Source: Aquisediminimonas profunda (GTDB lineage: Bacteria; Pseudomonadota; Alphaproteobacteria; Sphingomonadales; Sphingomonadaceae). From it: a stretch of DNA of 64,000 nt. The notes under the pieces were generated by a model. The model had not been told where the DNA came from. It ran no database searches and saw nothing but the letters and a program-made list of their open reading frames with translations. The stretch is from NCBI RefSeq assembly GCF_019443285.1, contig NZ_CP080327.1, forward strand, positions 186,001 through 250,000, in the 5' to 3' direction. Positions 8,651 to 18,897 of the stretch are shown piece after piece. The stretch's first letter is position 1; each line of letters begins with the position of its first letter. The position numbers and the translations under genes were made by a program.

Positions 8651-11600
8651 TTGCAGATAAAGCGGCTCAAACTCTCTGGCTTCAAAAGCTTTGTTGACGC
8701 AGCAGAGTTGCGAGTCGAGCGCGGGTTGACCGGCATTGTCGGACCCAATGGGTGTGGCAAGTCAAACCTGCTTGAGGCGATCCGCTGGGTGATGGGCGAA
8801 GGCAGCGCTAAGTCCCTGCGCGGCGGCGCCATGGATGACGTCATCTTCGCCGGAACGGCGCAGCGCCCATCGCGCGATTTCGCCGAAGTCTCGATCCTCG
8901 CCGAAGGCACGGCTGCAAACGATGCGAGCGAATTTGGCCGGGACATTGAAGTCATGCGCAGGATCGAACGCGGCGCGGGCTCTGCATACCGGATCAACGG
9001 GCGAGATGTCCGGGCCAAGGATGTCGCGCTCGTATTCGCTGATGCTGCAACGGGTGCACATTCGCCTGCTCTCGTCAGTCAGGGGCGAATCGGCTCGATC
9101 ATTTCAGCAAAGCCTGCGGAACGGCGCGCAATGCTTGAAGAGGCGGCTGGCATTTCGGGGCTCCATGTCCGCCGCAAGGATGCCGAGCAGAAGTTGCGGG
9201 CAACAGAGACAAACCTGACACGACTTGACGAAGTCCTGACCGATATGGAGTTGCGGGCAACCGCACTCAAGCGCCAAGCACGAGCCGCGGAGCGTTACCG
9301 CAAGCTTTCCGAGGAGATTCGTGTTGCCGAGGGGCGGCTGATCTTTTCACGATGGCGTGATGCAGCCGCGGCTGCCGACAAGGCCCGCGAAGACGCACGT
9401 GTTGCCGAGGAGGCCGTTACTGCTGCGACCGAAGCTCAGCGCGCTGCTGCAGCATGGCAAACCCAGGCTGTAACAAAGCTCGCCGAACTGCGCAGCGCAG
9501 CGCTTGCCGCGCGCGACGCCGCAACAGAAGCGAGCCACAGATTGGCAACCCTGGTCGCGGAACGGGCTGCGCTCGACCGGCGGATCGCCGAGCTGGCGGC
9601 GCAAACCGAGAGGCTGGTGAGCGATCGCGAGCGTGAAGGACAACTAGCCCACGACGCGGCGGAAGCGCTGACGCGCCTTGCTGCGGAAGCCAAGGAGCTG
9701 GAAGCCAGGATTGCGGCTGCTGAAGGGCAGCGCCCAGCCTATGCGGGCAAGATTGCTTCGGCAGAAGCGACCGTGCGCGATGCGGAAATCGAGTTGGCTC
9801 AGGCCTTGGCGGCGCAGGCCCGCGAACAGGCCGAAACCCGCGTGGCTGAAGCTACACTGGCGGCTGCCACCGCCCGGCTCGACCGGGCTGAACGCGATAA
9901 GACACAGATCGAAGAGGCGCTGTCCGCACTTGGGAGCGATGCAGCGCTGATTGCGAAACGCGATGCGGCACAGGCCCTGCGGCTGTCCGCCGAAGGCGAC
10001 GCGCTGGCAGCGGCAACGGCGATTGAGCTCGCCGAAAGCCTGCGGAGCGAGGCCGCTGCCCGGCGAGAAACTGCAGAAAGCGCAGGCGCTGCAGCACGGG
10101 CAACGCTTGCCGCCCTCGAACGCGAGGCCCAGGCGCTGATCAAAGCTGTTGAAAACCGCACCGGGTCGAGCCGCGCGCTCGACAAGGTCCGCGCCGGTGC
10201 AGGGTATGAGCGCGCGCTTGCAGCAGCGCTGGGCGACGATCTTGAGGCTGACATCGGGTCATCGGGAGACCGGGGCTGGGGCGGTGCAGCTGTTCTTGAG
10301 AGCGATCCCGCATTGCCATCGGGCATCGAATCCCTGGCCGATCATGTTCAGGCGCCCGGTGAACTCTCCCGACGGCTGGCGCAGATTGGCGTTGCAGAGC
10401 GCGATACAGGTCAAGTGCTTGCCGTGGGCCAGCGCCTCGTGACCCATGACGGCAGGCTTCGGCGGTGGGATGGCTATGTTTCGACTGGCGACGGGGCGGC
10501 AGCTGCCGAACGCCTGCAGCGGATCAACCGGCTCGCCGAGATTGAGACTTCTATCGCACCTGCACGTGCAGACGTGGACGCCGCACAGGCCGCGCTCGAT
10601 GCTGCGTTGTCTGCAGCGGATGAAGCGCGTTCGCGCGCTGAAACCTGCCGTGGCGATCTCGCTCGCGCAGAAGCAGCGCAACGATCGGCACAGCGGGACG
10701 AGGATCAGGCAGTCATGGCGCTGGAGCGCTTTGCCTCCCGCAAGGCCGAAATCGCCGAGCGCGCGGTGAGGGTGGACGCGGAATTGTCCGAAGCACGAGA
10801 CGATCGCGCCAAGGCGGAAGCAGCCCGTGCCTCCTTGCCGGACGGCAGTGCGACGGGCAGGATCGTGGCCCAGTTACAGGCCGCGAGCGAAGGCGCGCGC
10901 GCCGCTGTCGCCCAGATCAAGGCAGAAAGTGCCAGCCTTGATCAGGCCATTGCGGCCGACCAATCACGCCTGGCAACGGCACAGGCAGAATCCCGAAACT
11001 GGAAGACGCGCGCTGGCGATGCCGCGGCACGTATTGCGGAAATGGAAAAGCGCGCCAAGGCAGCCGAAGCGGAAGCAAACGCGCTTGTCGATGCGCCGGC
11101 TGAACTGCTGCAGCGGATTGCGGACCTCGAACAGGAAAGCGCCCGGCTTTCGATCCTTGCCGAAGACGCGGCGGCGGCAGAGCGTGCCGGAGAGGCAGAC
11201 CTGCGACAGCAGGAGGCCAAAGCGGCCGAACTCGGCGAAGCGCTTGCCGCCTCGCGTGAAGTGCGCGCCGGGGCGATCGCGCGGGCCGAGAACCAGGAGT
11301 TGCGTAGGGTCGAAATGGGCCGGGTCTCAGGCGAGCGCTTCGAATGCCCTCCACCCCTGCTGCCTGAAAAGGTCGGGTTTGACGGGGATACCGTAGGCGA
11401 TGCGGGAGAAGAGTCCGAACGGCATGAACGGCTGACCGCGGACCGCGAACGGCTCGGCCCCGTCAATCTCGTTGCCGAATCGGAACTGGCGGAAATCGAA
11501 GACGCGCGAGCCACTTCGCTTGCCGAACGGGACGAGCTCGCCGAAGCCATCAGCCGACTGCGGGGATCGATCGGCAGCCTGAACAGAGAGGGGCGCACAA

Positions 11601-12079
11601 GATTGCTCGCCGCGTTCGAGGCGGTGAACGGACATTTCCAGAGACTCTTCCAGACGCTGTTCAACGGCGGGCAAGCGCATCTCGCGCTCATCGACAGTGA
11701 TGACCCGCTTGAAGCCGGGCTTGAGATCTTTGCGCAGCCACCGGGCAAGCGGCTGCAATCGCTGACCCTCCTTTCAGGCGGGGAACAGGCGCTCACGGCC
11801 GTCGCCCTGATCTTTGCTCTGTTCCTCACCAACCCCGCGCCGATCTGTGTGCTCGATGAAGTCGATGCGCCGCTTGACGATGCGAATATCGAGCGGTTCT
11901 GCGACCTGCTCGACGCCATGACACGAGAGACGGACACACGTTACCTGATCGTGACGCACAACGCCGTCACCATGAGCCGCATGCACCGACTGTTCGGCGT
12001 GACCATGATCGAAAAGGGCGTGAGCCGTCTGGTTTCGGTCGACCTCGGCGGTGCAGAGGAATTGCTGGCTGCCGAGTAG
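8651..12079 (+). CDS. smc: chromosome segregation protein SMC (TTG start)
   Basis: A 1142-residue SMC ATPase that compacts and helps segregate the chromosome with ScpA/ScpB. Walker A GPNGCGKSN is at residues 31-39, two long Ala/Glu/Arg-rich coiled coils flank a hinge at roughly residues 500-630, and the C-terminal half-domain has the signature LSGGEQ near residue 1040 and Walker B ICVLDEVDAP near 1065. The start is a TTG 5 bases after the DsbA lipoprotein gene; no ATG lies before the ATPase motif at a suitable place. The coupling to the upstream genes suggests co-transcription. The product is complete. Confidence 0.95.
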   Translation: MQIKRLKLSGFKSFVDAAELRVERGLTGIVGPNGCGKSNLLEAIRWVMGEGSAKSLRGGAMDDVIFAGTAQRPSRDFAEVSILAEGTAANDASEFGRDIEVMRRIERGAGSAYRINGRDVRAKDVALVFADAATGAHSPALVSQGRIGSIISAKPAERRAMLEEAAGISGLHVRRKDAEQKLRATETNLTRLDEVLTDMELRATALKRQARAAERYRKLSEEIRVAEGRLIFSRWRDAAAAADKAREDARVAEEAVTAATEAQRAAAAWQTQAVTKLAELRSAALAARDAATEASHRLATLVAERAALDRRIAELAAQTERLVSDREREGQLAHDAAEALTRLAAEAKELEARIAAAEGQRPAYAGKIASAEATVRDAEIELAQALAAQAREQAETRVAEATLAAATARLDRAERDKTQIEEALSALGSDAALIAKRDAAQALRLSAEGDALAAATAIELAESLRSEAAARRETAESAGAAARATLAALEREAQALIKAVENRTGSSRALDKVRAGAGYERALAAALGDDLEADIGSSGDRGWGGAAVLESDPALPSGIESLADHVQAPGELSRRLAQIGVAERDTGQVLAVGQRLVTHDGRLRRWDGYVSTGDGAAAAERLQRINRLAEIETSIAPARADVDAAQAALDAALSAADEARSRAETCRGDLARAEAAQRSAQRDEDQAVMALERFASRKAEIAERAVRVDAELSEARDDRAKAEAARASLPDGSATGRIVAQLQAASEGARAAVAQIKAESASLDQAIAADQSRLATAQAESRNWKTRAGDAAARIAEMEKRAKAAEAEANALVDAPAELLQRIADLEQESARLSILAEDAAAAERAGEADLRQQEAKAAELGEALAASREVRAGAIARAENQELRRVEMGRVSGERFECPPPLLPEKVGFDGDTVGDAGEESERHERLTADRERLGPVNLVAESELAEIEDARATSLAERDELAEAISRLRGSIGSLNREGRTRLLAAFEAVNGHFQRLFQTLFNGGQAHLALIDSDDPLEAGLEIFAQPPGKRLQSLTLLSGGEQALTAVALIFALFLTNPAPICVLDEVDAPLDDANIERFCDLLDAMTRETDTRYLIVTHNAVTMSRMHRLFGVTMIEKGVSRLVSVDLGGAEELLAAE

Positions 12080-12432
12080 GGTGGCGATTTGGAACTGGAA
12101 GGCGGACAATAGCAGCGACGCCAATCCGGCGTGACCAATGGCTCAATCGCGAGCGCAATCGTCTGTAGCGCTTCGGGCGAGCCGATCTACCGATTCAATC
12201 CGAACTGCCCGGCGCAATACTCTGTGCGTTGATCGTCAAACCAAGGGCGAGCGACAATTTTCAGCGAAGTCCGCAATCAACCGGAACAATTGCCGACGCA
12301 ACGCATTCACCTTCGATAGGCCCAACGAGGTGCCGGGCGCGGGATCGCGGAGTATTCCCATGCTGAAGCTCACTACTGCAAAAATTGAGCGGCTCAGTTG
12401 CCCTCAATTAAACTGAACGAAGGAGACGCCTC
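12080..12432. other. intergenic region between smc and the small membrane protein
   Basis: 353 bases without a convincing gene. A 92-codon open frame here has no recognisable sequence and a basic, Ser-rich composition, so it is left out. A short inverted repeat AATTGAG / CTCAATT (12383-12389 and 12403-12409) stands just before the ribosome site AAGGAG of the next gene and may form a leader hairpin. No terminator with a T-run is visible after smc. Confidence 0.5.
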
Positions 12433-12582
12433 ATGCTTTGGACCATAGCAAGCATTTTGATCATTCTGTGGCTGGTTGGATTTCTGGGATTTCACATTGC
12501 CGGCGGATTGATTCATCTTCTATTGGTGGTGGCCGTCGTTGTGGTCCTCTTTCAGTTCATTGGTGGTCGGAAACTCCAGTGA
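12433..12582 (+). CDS. lmo0937-type small membrane protein
   Basis: A 49-residue protein made almost entirely of two hydrophobic segments separated by GFHIAGG, with a short basic end (GGRKLQ). The opening MLWTIASILIILWLVGF and the glycine turn match the small lmo0937/DUF5670 membrane-protein family as I know it; members are often found among stress genes, but no biochemical role is established. The ATG is 8 bases after a perfect AAGGAG, which together with the composition makes a real gene likely. It stands alone between smc and the MFS gene, which runs the other way. Confidence 0.8.
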   Translation: MLWTIASILIILWLVGFLGFHIAGGLIHLLLVVAVVVVLFQFIGGRKLQ

Positions 12583-12707
12583 GAGGTGCTTCCGCTTTCA
12601 GGCCGCTCGGCTAACATCGCATTACTTCGGTTGGATTTCGAGACGTTGCGATGCGCATTGAGGGCTGAGAAAACGTGCGCCCAGCCTGCCCGCCGCCGCG
12701 GCAGAGC

Positions 12708-14027
12708 TCACTCCGCCACCGCAACAAGCGGCATTCTGCCCCTTACCTGGTGACGGAGCAGAAGGGTCAGCGCGCACAGCACCAGCGTCATGGCCAGAAG
12801 CCCGAACAGCCCCGCCTGAAATCCTCCGGTCGCGTCCTTTGCGACGCCCCAGGCATAGGGTGTCACGAACGCTCCGATCTGCGACATGGTGTTGATCGCC
12901 GCTGCTCCGACGGCAAGTTCGCGGACATGAAGCACTTCCGCCCAGCCGGAAGACGTCAGCATAGGGATGGCAAAGCAGGAAGCCGCAAAAGCCAGATAGG
13001 CGATGATCGCTGCCATGGGCACGGATGGCATGCTCAGCACGAGAAACGACCCCGCCAGCACAACAGTAAACCAGAAGGAATTCAGAAAGCGATCGCCATG
13101 CCGGTCAGCATAATTTCCGGCGATAAGCATGATGATGGCCCCAACCAAGCCACCGAGGCTGACCAGATATCCGACCGGCTTTGGCGCCAGACCAGTGGCG
13201 CCTGCAAGGATCATCGGGGCGGAGAGGATGAAGGTCGTTATCGCGCCAATCAGCAGGAAGCCGATAGCACCGAGCAGGAGCACGCGCGGGTTGGCGAATG
13301 CAGCCAGCACATTGTGGCGCACCGGCACACCGATGCGCGCCTGTTCACGTGCCAGCTCATCCTGGATCCATGCCTTTTCATGCATCGTGAGCCAATGCAC
13401 CGTGCCCGGCGCCTCGGGCAGGAACCGTAGCACCAGAAGCCCGACGAGGACCGCCGGCAATCCTTGAACCAGAAAGAGCCATTGCCACCCCTGCAGGTCG
13501 GCATGACCGTCAAGGCCAAGCAGCCAGCCCGAGATTCCGCCCATGACGACAGACGAAAGCGGGCTGGCCACATAGAAGCGGCTCACCGCTCGACCGCGAT
13601 GGCAGGGCGGGAACCAGGACGAAAAATAATAGATCACGCCCGGATAGAAACCCGCCTCGGCCACACCGAGCAGGAATCTCAGGACATAGAATTGCATCGG
13701 TGTCTGCACAAACATCATGCCGGCCGAGAGCAGGCCCCAGGTGATCATGATCCGCGCGATCCATTGCCGCGCGCCAAAGCGGACGAGCATGAGGTTGGAC
13801 GGGATCTCGAACAGGGCATAGCCAAGAAAGAAAAGGCCGCCGCCAAGCCCGTAGATGGTTGCGCTGAACTTCAGGTCGTCGTTCATCTGCGCAGCAGCGA
13901 AGCTGACATTGACCCGATCCATATAGGCAAAGAGATAAGCCAGCGCGATCAGCGGCAGGATACGCCAGAATACTTTTGACATGGCCGAGCGCGAAATGGC
14001 GCTTTCGGTCAGTTGGCCATTCTCCAT
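12708..14027 (-). CDS. MFS transporter, anion:cation symporter (ACS) type
   Basis: A 439-residue inner-membrane carrier with about 12 transmembrane segments. The loop after segment 1 reads YMDRVNVSFAAAQM, and the region around segments 4-5 reads LLGVAEAGFYPGVIYYFSSW; both are typical of the ACS family, which moves organic anions such as phthalate, hydroxyphenylacetate, tartrate and hexuronates. The substrate is not predictable, since no catabolic gene lies beside it. The ATG follows GGGGGAAAGCG. It is separated from holA by about 90 bases and may be transcribed alone. Confidence 0.9.
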   Translation of the reverse strand: MENGQLTESAISRSAMSKVFWRILPLIALAYLFAYMDRVNVSFAAAQMNDDLKFSATIYGLGGGLFFLGYALFEIPSNLMLVRFGARQWIARIMITWGLLSAGMMFVQTPMQFYVLRFLLGVAEAGFYPGVIYYFSSWFPPCHRGRAVSRFYVASPLSSVVMGGISGWLLGLDGHADLQGWQWLFLVQGLPAVLVGLLVLRFLPEAPGTVHWLTMHEKAWIQDELAREQARIGVPVRHNVLAAFANPRVLLLGAIGFLLIGAITTFILSAPMILAGATGLAPKPVGYLVSLGGLVGAIIMLIAGNYADRHGDRFLNSFWFTVVLAGSFLVLSMPSVPMAAIIAYLAFAASCFAIPMLTSSGWAEVLHVRELAVGAAAINTMSQIGAFVTPYAWGVAKDATGGFQAGLFGLLAMTLVLCALTLLLRHQVRGRMPLVAVAE

Positions 14028-14121
14028 CGCTTTCCCCCGTTCCCTGACGGCAGCTTAGAAGGGAGGGGAGCAAAAGCAATCCCGCCGAACCGCCCCAAGG
14101 TGCGGCAACAATAAAACCGAT

Positions 14122-15147
14122 CTATCGCGCTCTTTGCGCAGCGCGGGCAATCGTGATCATTTCGGCATCGGCCATGATGTCGCCGGGCGATGCAGGTGAC
14201 TTGATTGCCCGTTCCGCCGCGAGCAGCCGGTCAGCCAATGTTGCCAGCCTTTCAGAGGACCAGCGCTTCAATTGACGCTCGACGCCAGCCTTTTCCTTCC
14301 AGAAAATCGCCTTGCCTTGGGCCTCGACGACCGCACGCGCATTGCCGCTGTCGCCCATTTGCCGGGCCAGACGCACGAGAAGCTGCACGCGCTTTGCCAG
14401 TGCCCGGATCGCGGGGATCCCGGCGACGCCCTGTTCGGACAATTGCGCAATTTCGCGCGCCGCTTCGCCCGGACTGCCACCCAGCACGGCATCGACAAGA
14501 CGCGACAATTCCGCTTCCCCCTCTCCTGCTCCAATCGCGTCCAGCGCTACAGTGTCCGCTGTTGCGGGACGGTCCGGCGCGGCATCGAGATAGAGTGCAA
14601 GCTTTTCAACCTCGCGCGCCATCAGGGCGCGATCATTGGCGGCAGCCTGGGCCAATTGGCGCGCGGCATCCATATCTAGCCGGACACCGAGTTCGCGGGC
14701 CATTGCCGCGGCCAAGGGCGCTGCCTTTTCCGCATCAAGTGCATAGCTGATGCAGGCCAAGGCAGCCGGGTCTGCCAGCGCGCGCTTGAGCAGTGCGGAC
14801 GTCGGTCGCAGGGCGCCAGCCAGAATGACCACCGGGTTTCCGGCAGCCTCCGCATCCAGAAGTCCTTCGATGGCGGACAGGCATTCGTCACCAGTCACAG
14901 TCAACCGAATGTGGCGCTTCCCCCCGAACAGGGAAATCGACGCGGCCTCATCGGCAAGCCGGGCCGGGTCTGATTTGAGCGCCGCGCCATCCAGATCGAT
15001 GCGTTCCGCCTCTGGACCCATGGCCCGTTCCAGACGCTGGGCGAGGCTGCGGGATTCCGCTTCATCCGGACCATAGAGCAGGAAAAACCGTATATGCGGC
15101 GGCGGAGCATCGAGCGCGCGTTCAATCTCGGCGCGATTGGCCTTCAC
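14122..15147 (-). CDS. holA: DNA polymerase III subunit delta
   Basis: A 341-residue clamp-loader subunit that opens the beta sliding clamp. The N-terminal AAA+-like domain begins with FFLLYGPDEAESRSLAQRL, and the middle contains the region ANDRALMAREVEKLALYLD typical of HolA; the C-terminal helical collar ends the protein. Degenerate Walker motifs are normal for delta, which does not hydrolyse ATP. Its ATG overlaps the stop of lptE by 4 bases. The order leuS-lptE-holA is conserved in many proteobacteria and supports the call. Confidence 0.92.
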   Translation of the reverse strand: MKANRAEIERALDAPPPHIRFFLLYGPDEAESRSLAQRLERAMGPEAERIDLDGAALKSDPARLADEAASISLFGGKRHIRLTVTGDECLSAIEGLLDAEAAGNPVVILAGALRPTSALLKRALADPAALACISYALDAEKAAPLAAAMARELGVRLDMDAARQLAQAAANDRALMAREVEKLALYLDAAPDRPATADTVALDAIGAGEGEAELSRLVDAVLGGSPGEAAREIAQLSEQGVAGIPAIRALAKRVQLLVRLARQMGDSGNARAVVEAQGKAIFWKEKAGVERQLKRWSSERLATLADRLLAAERAIKSPASPGDIMADAEMITIARAAQRAR

Positions 15148-15641
15148 TTGTCTGGCGTCTGGCGCTCGGCAAAGAGCGCGACACGCGCAACAATCTGATC
15201 CGCGAGGATTTGCGACAGGCGTTCCAGGGCCGTATTTTCCGCGGCAATCGTTGCATATTCGGAACTGACGACGTCGATACCGGCATCGGATCCGGCCGTG
15301 GCATCCAGCACAACCGTGCCCTGTGCCGCATCGACCAGCCGATAGCGCGCGCGCAAGGTCCGGCGTTCACGCGTCACGGCATCGTCCCTGCGGACGCCAA
15401 AGCCTGAAATCTGGTCATCAAGCTCAACCTCAAGCCGATATTGTGCCGGCATCGCCGGATTGCGGCCAAGACGGTCATTGAGCGCGTTACGCATCAACCA
15501 GCCCGCCTTGCCATCAATCGCCGCGACATCAACGGAACGGAGCACCAGGCTGACCTTCCCGCCGCCACCACCACTGTAAAGTGGGCGCAGACCGCAAGCC
15601 GAAACAAGCAACATCAGGGCAAGGGCAAGTATCCGCATCAT
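15144..15641 (-). CDS. lptE: LPS-assembly lipoprotein LptE
   Basis: A 165-residue outer-membrane lipoprotein that plugs the LptD translocon and delivers lipopolysaccharide to the cell surface. The signal ends in the lipobox [10 protein letters not shown], and CGLRPLY after the lipidated Cys is the family signature; a low-complexity GGGGG stretch follows, then the alpha/beta LptE fold. It overlaps leuS upstream and holA downstream by 4 bases each (ATGA), so the three genes are one translationally coupled operon. Sequence conservation in this family is weak, but position and lipobox agree. Confidence 0.9.
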   Translation of the reverse strand: MMRILALALMLLVSACGLRPLYSGGGGGKVSLVLRSVDVAAIDGKAGWLMRNALNDRLGRNPAMPAQYRLEVELDDQISGFGVRRDDAVTRERRTLRARYRLVDAAQGTVVLDATAGSDAGIDVVSSEYATIAAENTALERLSQILADQIVARVALFAERQTPDK

Positions 15642-18148
15642 GCGACGATGTTAACGAGGCGGCCGGGAACAACAATGACCTTTTTGGGCGCCGCCCCATC
15701 CAGCGCACGGACCGCTTTCTCGCTGGCAAGCGCCGCGGCTTCAAGGGCGGCCTTGTCTGCCGCCTTGGGAAGCGTAAGCGTATCGCGCAACTTGCCGTTG
15801 ACCTGGATCGCGATCGTCACTTCATCGTCGACGAGCAGCGCCGGATCATGCGTCGGCCAGGCCTGGGCCGCTACCAGCCCGGTCCCGCCCATGCGCATCC
15901 AGCCTTCCTCCGCCAAATGGGGAAGCATCGGCGAAACAAGGCGAGCAAGCATCAACACCGCCTCAGAGCGCGTCGCGCTCGGCTCAGCCTTTTCAATGGC
16001 GTTGACCAGTTCATGAACCTTTGCGACGGCCTTGTTGAAGGTCAGCGCCTCGATATCGACGCCTATGCCTGCAATGGCCCGATGCAAGAGCTTTCTGAGG
16101 ACTGCATCCTCTCCACGCACGGTTGGCTCATAACCATCAAACAAACGCCAGATGCGATTGACGAACCGCCAGGTCCCCTCGATTCCGGCTTCCGACCATT
16201 CGAGATCACGCTCAGGCGGGCTGTCTGACAGCATGAACCAGCGCACGGCATCCGCGCCATATTGGTCGAACATCGGATCCGGATCGACGACGTTCTTTTT
16301 GGATTTGGACATTTTCTCGATTCGGCCAAGCGTGACCGGCTGGCCATCAAGCGTGACGATATCGGCACCAACCTGCTTGACTTCGCCGGGCGAAAGCCAG
16401 CTGCCGTCGGCAGATTTATAGGTCTCATGCGTGACCATGCCCTGCGTGAACAGGCCCTTGAACGGCTCTGCGATACCGATTTGCCCCATATGCTGGAGCG
16501 CGCGCGTCCAGAATCGGGCATAGAGGAGATGGAGGATCGCATGCTCGACCCCGCCGATATACTGGCCGACCGGCAGCCATTGTTCCGCTTCGGCCCGGTC
16601 GAACGGCTTGTCCTTGGGCTGGCTCGCAAAGCGGATGAAATACCAGCTGGAGTCCACAAAGGTATCGAGCGTATCCGTCTCGCGCCGCGCCGGTTCATTG
16701 CAGTTCGGGCAGGGCACATTCTTCCATGTCGGATGACGGTCGAGGGGGTTTCCGGGAATGTCGAAACTGACGTCCTCAGGCAAGACGACCGGCAATTGCG
16801 AACGGGGTACAGGCAGCGCCCCGCAGAATTCGCAATGGATGATCGGAATCGGCGTGCCCCAATAGCGCTGGCGCGACACACCCCAATCCCGCAAACGATA
16901 TTGCGTCTGGCCCTCTCCCCATCCTTCATGCTCCGCACGGGCAATGACCGCGGCCTTGGCCTCGTCGCTGCTCATGCCGTTCAGGAAGTGTGAATTCACG
17001 ATCCGGCCAGGTCCGGTGTATGGCGTATCGCCTTCAAAATCGGGGTCCTCATTGTCGCCTTCGGCCACAACACGCGTAACGCCCAGACCGTATTTCCGAG
17101 CAAAGTCGAGATCGCGCTGGTCATGGGCGGGACAGCCGAAGAGCGCGCCTGTCCCATAGTCCATCAGGACGAAATTGGCGACATAGACCGGAAGGTGCCA
17201 ATGCGGATCAAGCGGATGCTCAACCGACAGGCCTGTATTGAAACCCTTCTTTTCGGCTGTTTCTATGTCGGCAGCAGTCGTGCCGCCCTTGCGGCACTCC
17301 TCTATGAACGCCTGCAGCGCCGGTGCATTGGCCGCAAGTTCGGTTGCCAGCGGATGATCCGCCGCAATTGCAACAAAACTCGCACCGAACATCGTATCCG
17401 GCCGGGTGGTGAAAACATCGATCCCTTCCGGAGAATCGACAAGATTGAAGGTGCATCGCAGGCCCTTCGACTTGCCGATCCAGTTTTCCTGCATCAGCCG
17501 GACTTTATCGGGCCACTGGTCAAGCGTCGCCAGCCCTTCAAGCAGATCGTCGGCAAACTGGGTGATCTTCAGGAACCACTGATTGAGCTTCTTCTTTTCG
17601 ACCAGCGCTCCCGAACGCCAGCCGCGACCGTCGATCACCTGCTCATTTGCAAGCACAGTCATGTCGACCGGGTCCCAATTGACCGAACTTTCCTTGCGGT
17701 AGACGAGGCCCGCCTTCAGAAGATCAAGGAACAGCGCCTGTTCATGCCCATAATAGTCGGGCTCGCAGGTCGCGAGTTCACGTGTCCAGTCGATCGCAAG
17801 GCCAAGCCGCTTCAGCTGTGCCTTCATCGCGGCGATGTTGTCGCGTGTCCAGCCGCCGGGGTGAACCTTCTTTTCCATCGCGGCATTTTCCGCCGGCATG
17901 CCAAACGCATCCCAACCCATGGGATGGAGGACGGCGTGCCCGGTCATCGCCTTGTAGCGCGCCAGGACATCACCCATCGTGTAGTTGCGGACGTGTCCCA
18001 TATGGATGCGCCCCGAAGGATAGGGAAACATCTCAAGGACATAGGCCTTTGGCTTGTCGGATTTGGCAGGCGCGACGAAAATGCCGCTTTCCTCCCACAC
18101 TTTTTGCCAGTGCGGATCAGCTTTGAATGGATTGAAACGGGATGACAT
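15638..18148 (-). CDS. leuS: leucyl-tRNA synthetase
   Basis: An 836-residue class Ia aminoacyl-tRNA synthetase that charges tRNA-Leu. The HIGH motif appears as [14 protein letters not shown] near residue 50 and the KMSKS loop as [16 protein letters not shown] in the last third. Between them lie the CP1 editing domain and a zinc-binding insert (CEFCGALP and CPNCNE pairs). The C-terminus has the tRNA-binding part ([15 protein letters not shown]). The protein is full length. It leads leuS-lptE-holA; a 16-base inverted repeat lies in the gap to the upstream DUF3576 gene. Confidence 0.97.
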   Translation of the reverse strand: MSSRFNPFKADPHWQKVWEESGIFVAPAKSDKPKAYVLEMFPYPSGRIHMGHVRNYTMGDVLARYKAMTGHAVLHPMGWDAFGMPAENAAMEKKVHPGGWTRDNIAAMKAQLKRLGLAIDWTRELATCEPDYYGHEQALFLDLLKAGLVYRKESSVNWDPVDMTVLANEQVIDGRGWRSGALVEKKKLNQWFLKITQFADDLLEGLATLDQWPDKVRLMQENWIGKSKGLRCTFNLVDSPEGIDVFTTRPDTMFGASFVAIAADHPLATELAANAPALQAFIEECRKGGTTAADIETAEKKGFNTGLSVEHPLDPHWHLPVYVANFVLMDYGTGALFGCPAHDQRDLDFARKYGLGVTRVVAEGDNEDPDFEGDTPYTGPGRIVNSHFLNGMSSDEAKAAVIARAEHEGWGEGQTQYRLRDWGVSRQRYWGTPIPIIHCEFCGALPVPRSQLPVVLPEDVSFDIPGNPLDRHPTWKNVPCPNCNEPARRETDTLDTFVDSSWYFIRFASQPKDKPFDRAEAEQWLPVGQYIGGVEHAILHLLYARFWTRALQHMGQIGIAEPFKGLFTQGMVTHETYKSADGSWLSPGEVKQVGADIVTLDGQPVTLGRIEKMSKSKKNVVDPDPMFDQYGADAVRWFMLSDSPPERDLEWSEAGIEGTWRFVNRIWRLFDGYEPTVRGEDAVLRKLLHRAIAGIGVDIEALTFNKAVAKVHELVNAIEKAEPSATRSEAVLMLARLVSPMLPHLAEEGWMRMGGTGLVAAQAWPTHDPALLVDDEVTIAIQVNGKLRDTLTLPKAADKAALEAAALASEKAVRALDGAAPKKVIVVPGRLVNIVA

Positions 18149-18163
18149 CGTTCAAGCAGCTTC

Positions 18164-18254
18164 CTTCGCGTCTTCGCGTCTTCGCGCGCAACAGAAAATC
18201 TGTCCCGCACCGCTGCCATGGCAAGGTTCGCGCCGAGGCGCGAAGACGTGAAGG
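18164..18254. repeat. inverted repeat with CTTCGCGTCTTCGCG arms
   Basis: The gap between the DUF3576 gene and leuS holds a run of CTTCGCGT-type units at 18164-18187 and, about 50 bases on, their complement GCGCGAAGACGTGAAG (18238-18253). The 16-base arms match at 15 positions. The left arm itself repeats TCTTCGCG in tandem. Its placement wholly between genes is what a REP-like intergenic element would show; it could also act as a weak hairpin in the leuS leader. Confidence 0.6.
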
Positions 18255-18262
18255 GTCAATTT

Positions 18263-18712
18263 CTAACCGGCAATGGCGCTGCGGCGGAGATCGCGCGCCT
18301 TGGTGAGGATGATTTCCTCAAGCTTCTGAACCGTAGCGGCCTGGACCGGCGCATCGACCCAGCCCCCGCCCTGCGCCACCTGCCGCGACGCTGCGACCCG
18401 CAGCGCATCGGCCCGCAGATCCTTGTCGAGGATCGAGATGGTCAGCTTCATCCGTTCATTGGGGGATGACGGGTTGGCATACCAGTCCGTCACGATCACG
18501 CCGCCATTGGCGTCGGCCTGGATAAGCGGCATGAAGGAAATGGTGTCGAGCGAGGCGCGCCAGAGATAGGCGTTGACGCCGATCGTGGTTACTTTCGATG
18601 CCGCAATGTCGCCCTTTGCTGCTGCAGACGGCTTGCTCTTGCCCATGAGGCTGCAGCCGGACAAGGCCAGTCCGATTGCAATTGCGGCAACTATTGGGAG
18701 GGGCCTCGACAT
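18263..18712 (-). CDS. DUF3576 lipoprotein
   Basis: A 149-residue exported lipoprotein with signal MSRPLPIVAAIAIGLALSGC (lipobox LSGC, residues 17-20). The mature part carries IGVNAYLWRASLDTISFMPL and VIVTDWYANPSSPNERMKLT, the core of DUF3576, a family of alphaproteobacterial lipoproteins without an assigned function. It lies upstream of leuS on the same strand with about 114 bases between, including the inverted repeat, so co-transcription is possible but not clear. Confidence 0.87.
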   Translation of the reverse strand: MSRPLPIVAAIAIGLALSGCSLMGKSKPSAAAKGDIAASKVTTIGVNAYLWRASLDTISFMPLIQADANGGVIVTDWYANPSSPNERMKLTISILDKDLRADALRVAASRQVAQGGGWVDAPVQAATVQKLEEIILTKARDLRRSAIAG

Positions 18713-18897
18713 GGCAAACTATCCTTGGAAAAACGTCACTCGCGCGCCTTATAGGCAGGTTTTGTCATCCCGCAAGCACCGAGACCGCGGCAGAGTGTTG
18801 AGCAATTGCAACAACTCGCAACAAAGTGACTCAAACACCTGTGCATCGCGAACGAATCTATGCTAGCGGACTGAATGCAGGAGTTTGATTCTCGAAC

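Noticed and set aside
12283-12307. GGAAC-N16-CATT as an EcfG-type stress promoter before the small membrane protein
   Set aside because: The -10 half differs from CGTT and it lies about 125 bases from the gene; one mismatch in a short motif is not enough.
12138-12416. 92-codon frame after smc
   Set aside because: Basic, low-complexity, no ribosome site and no recognisable sequence; a chance frame in the smc leader-out region.
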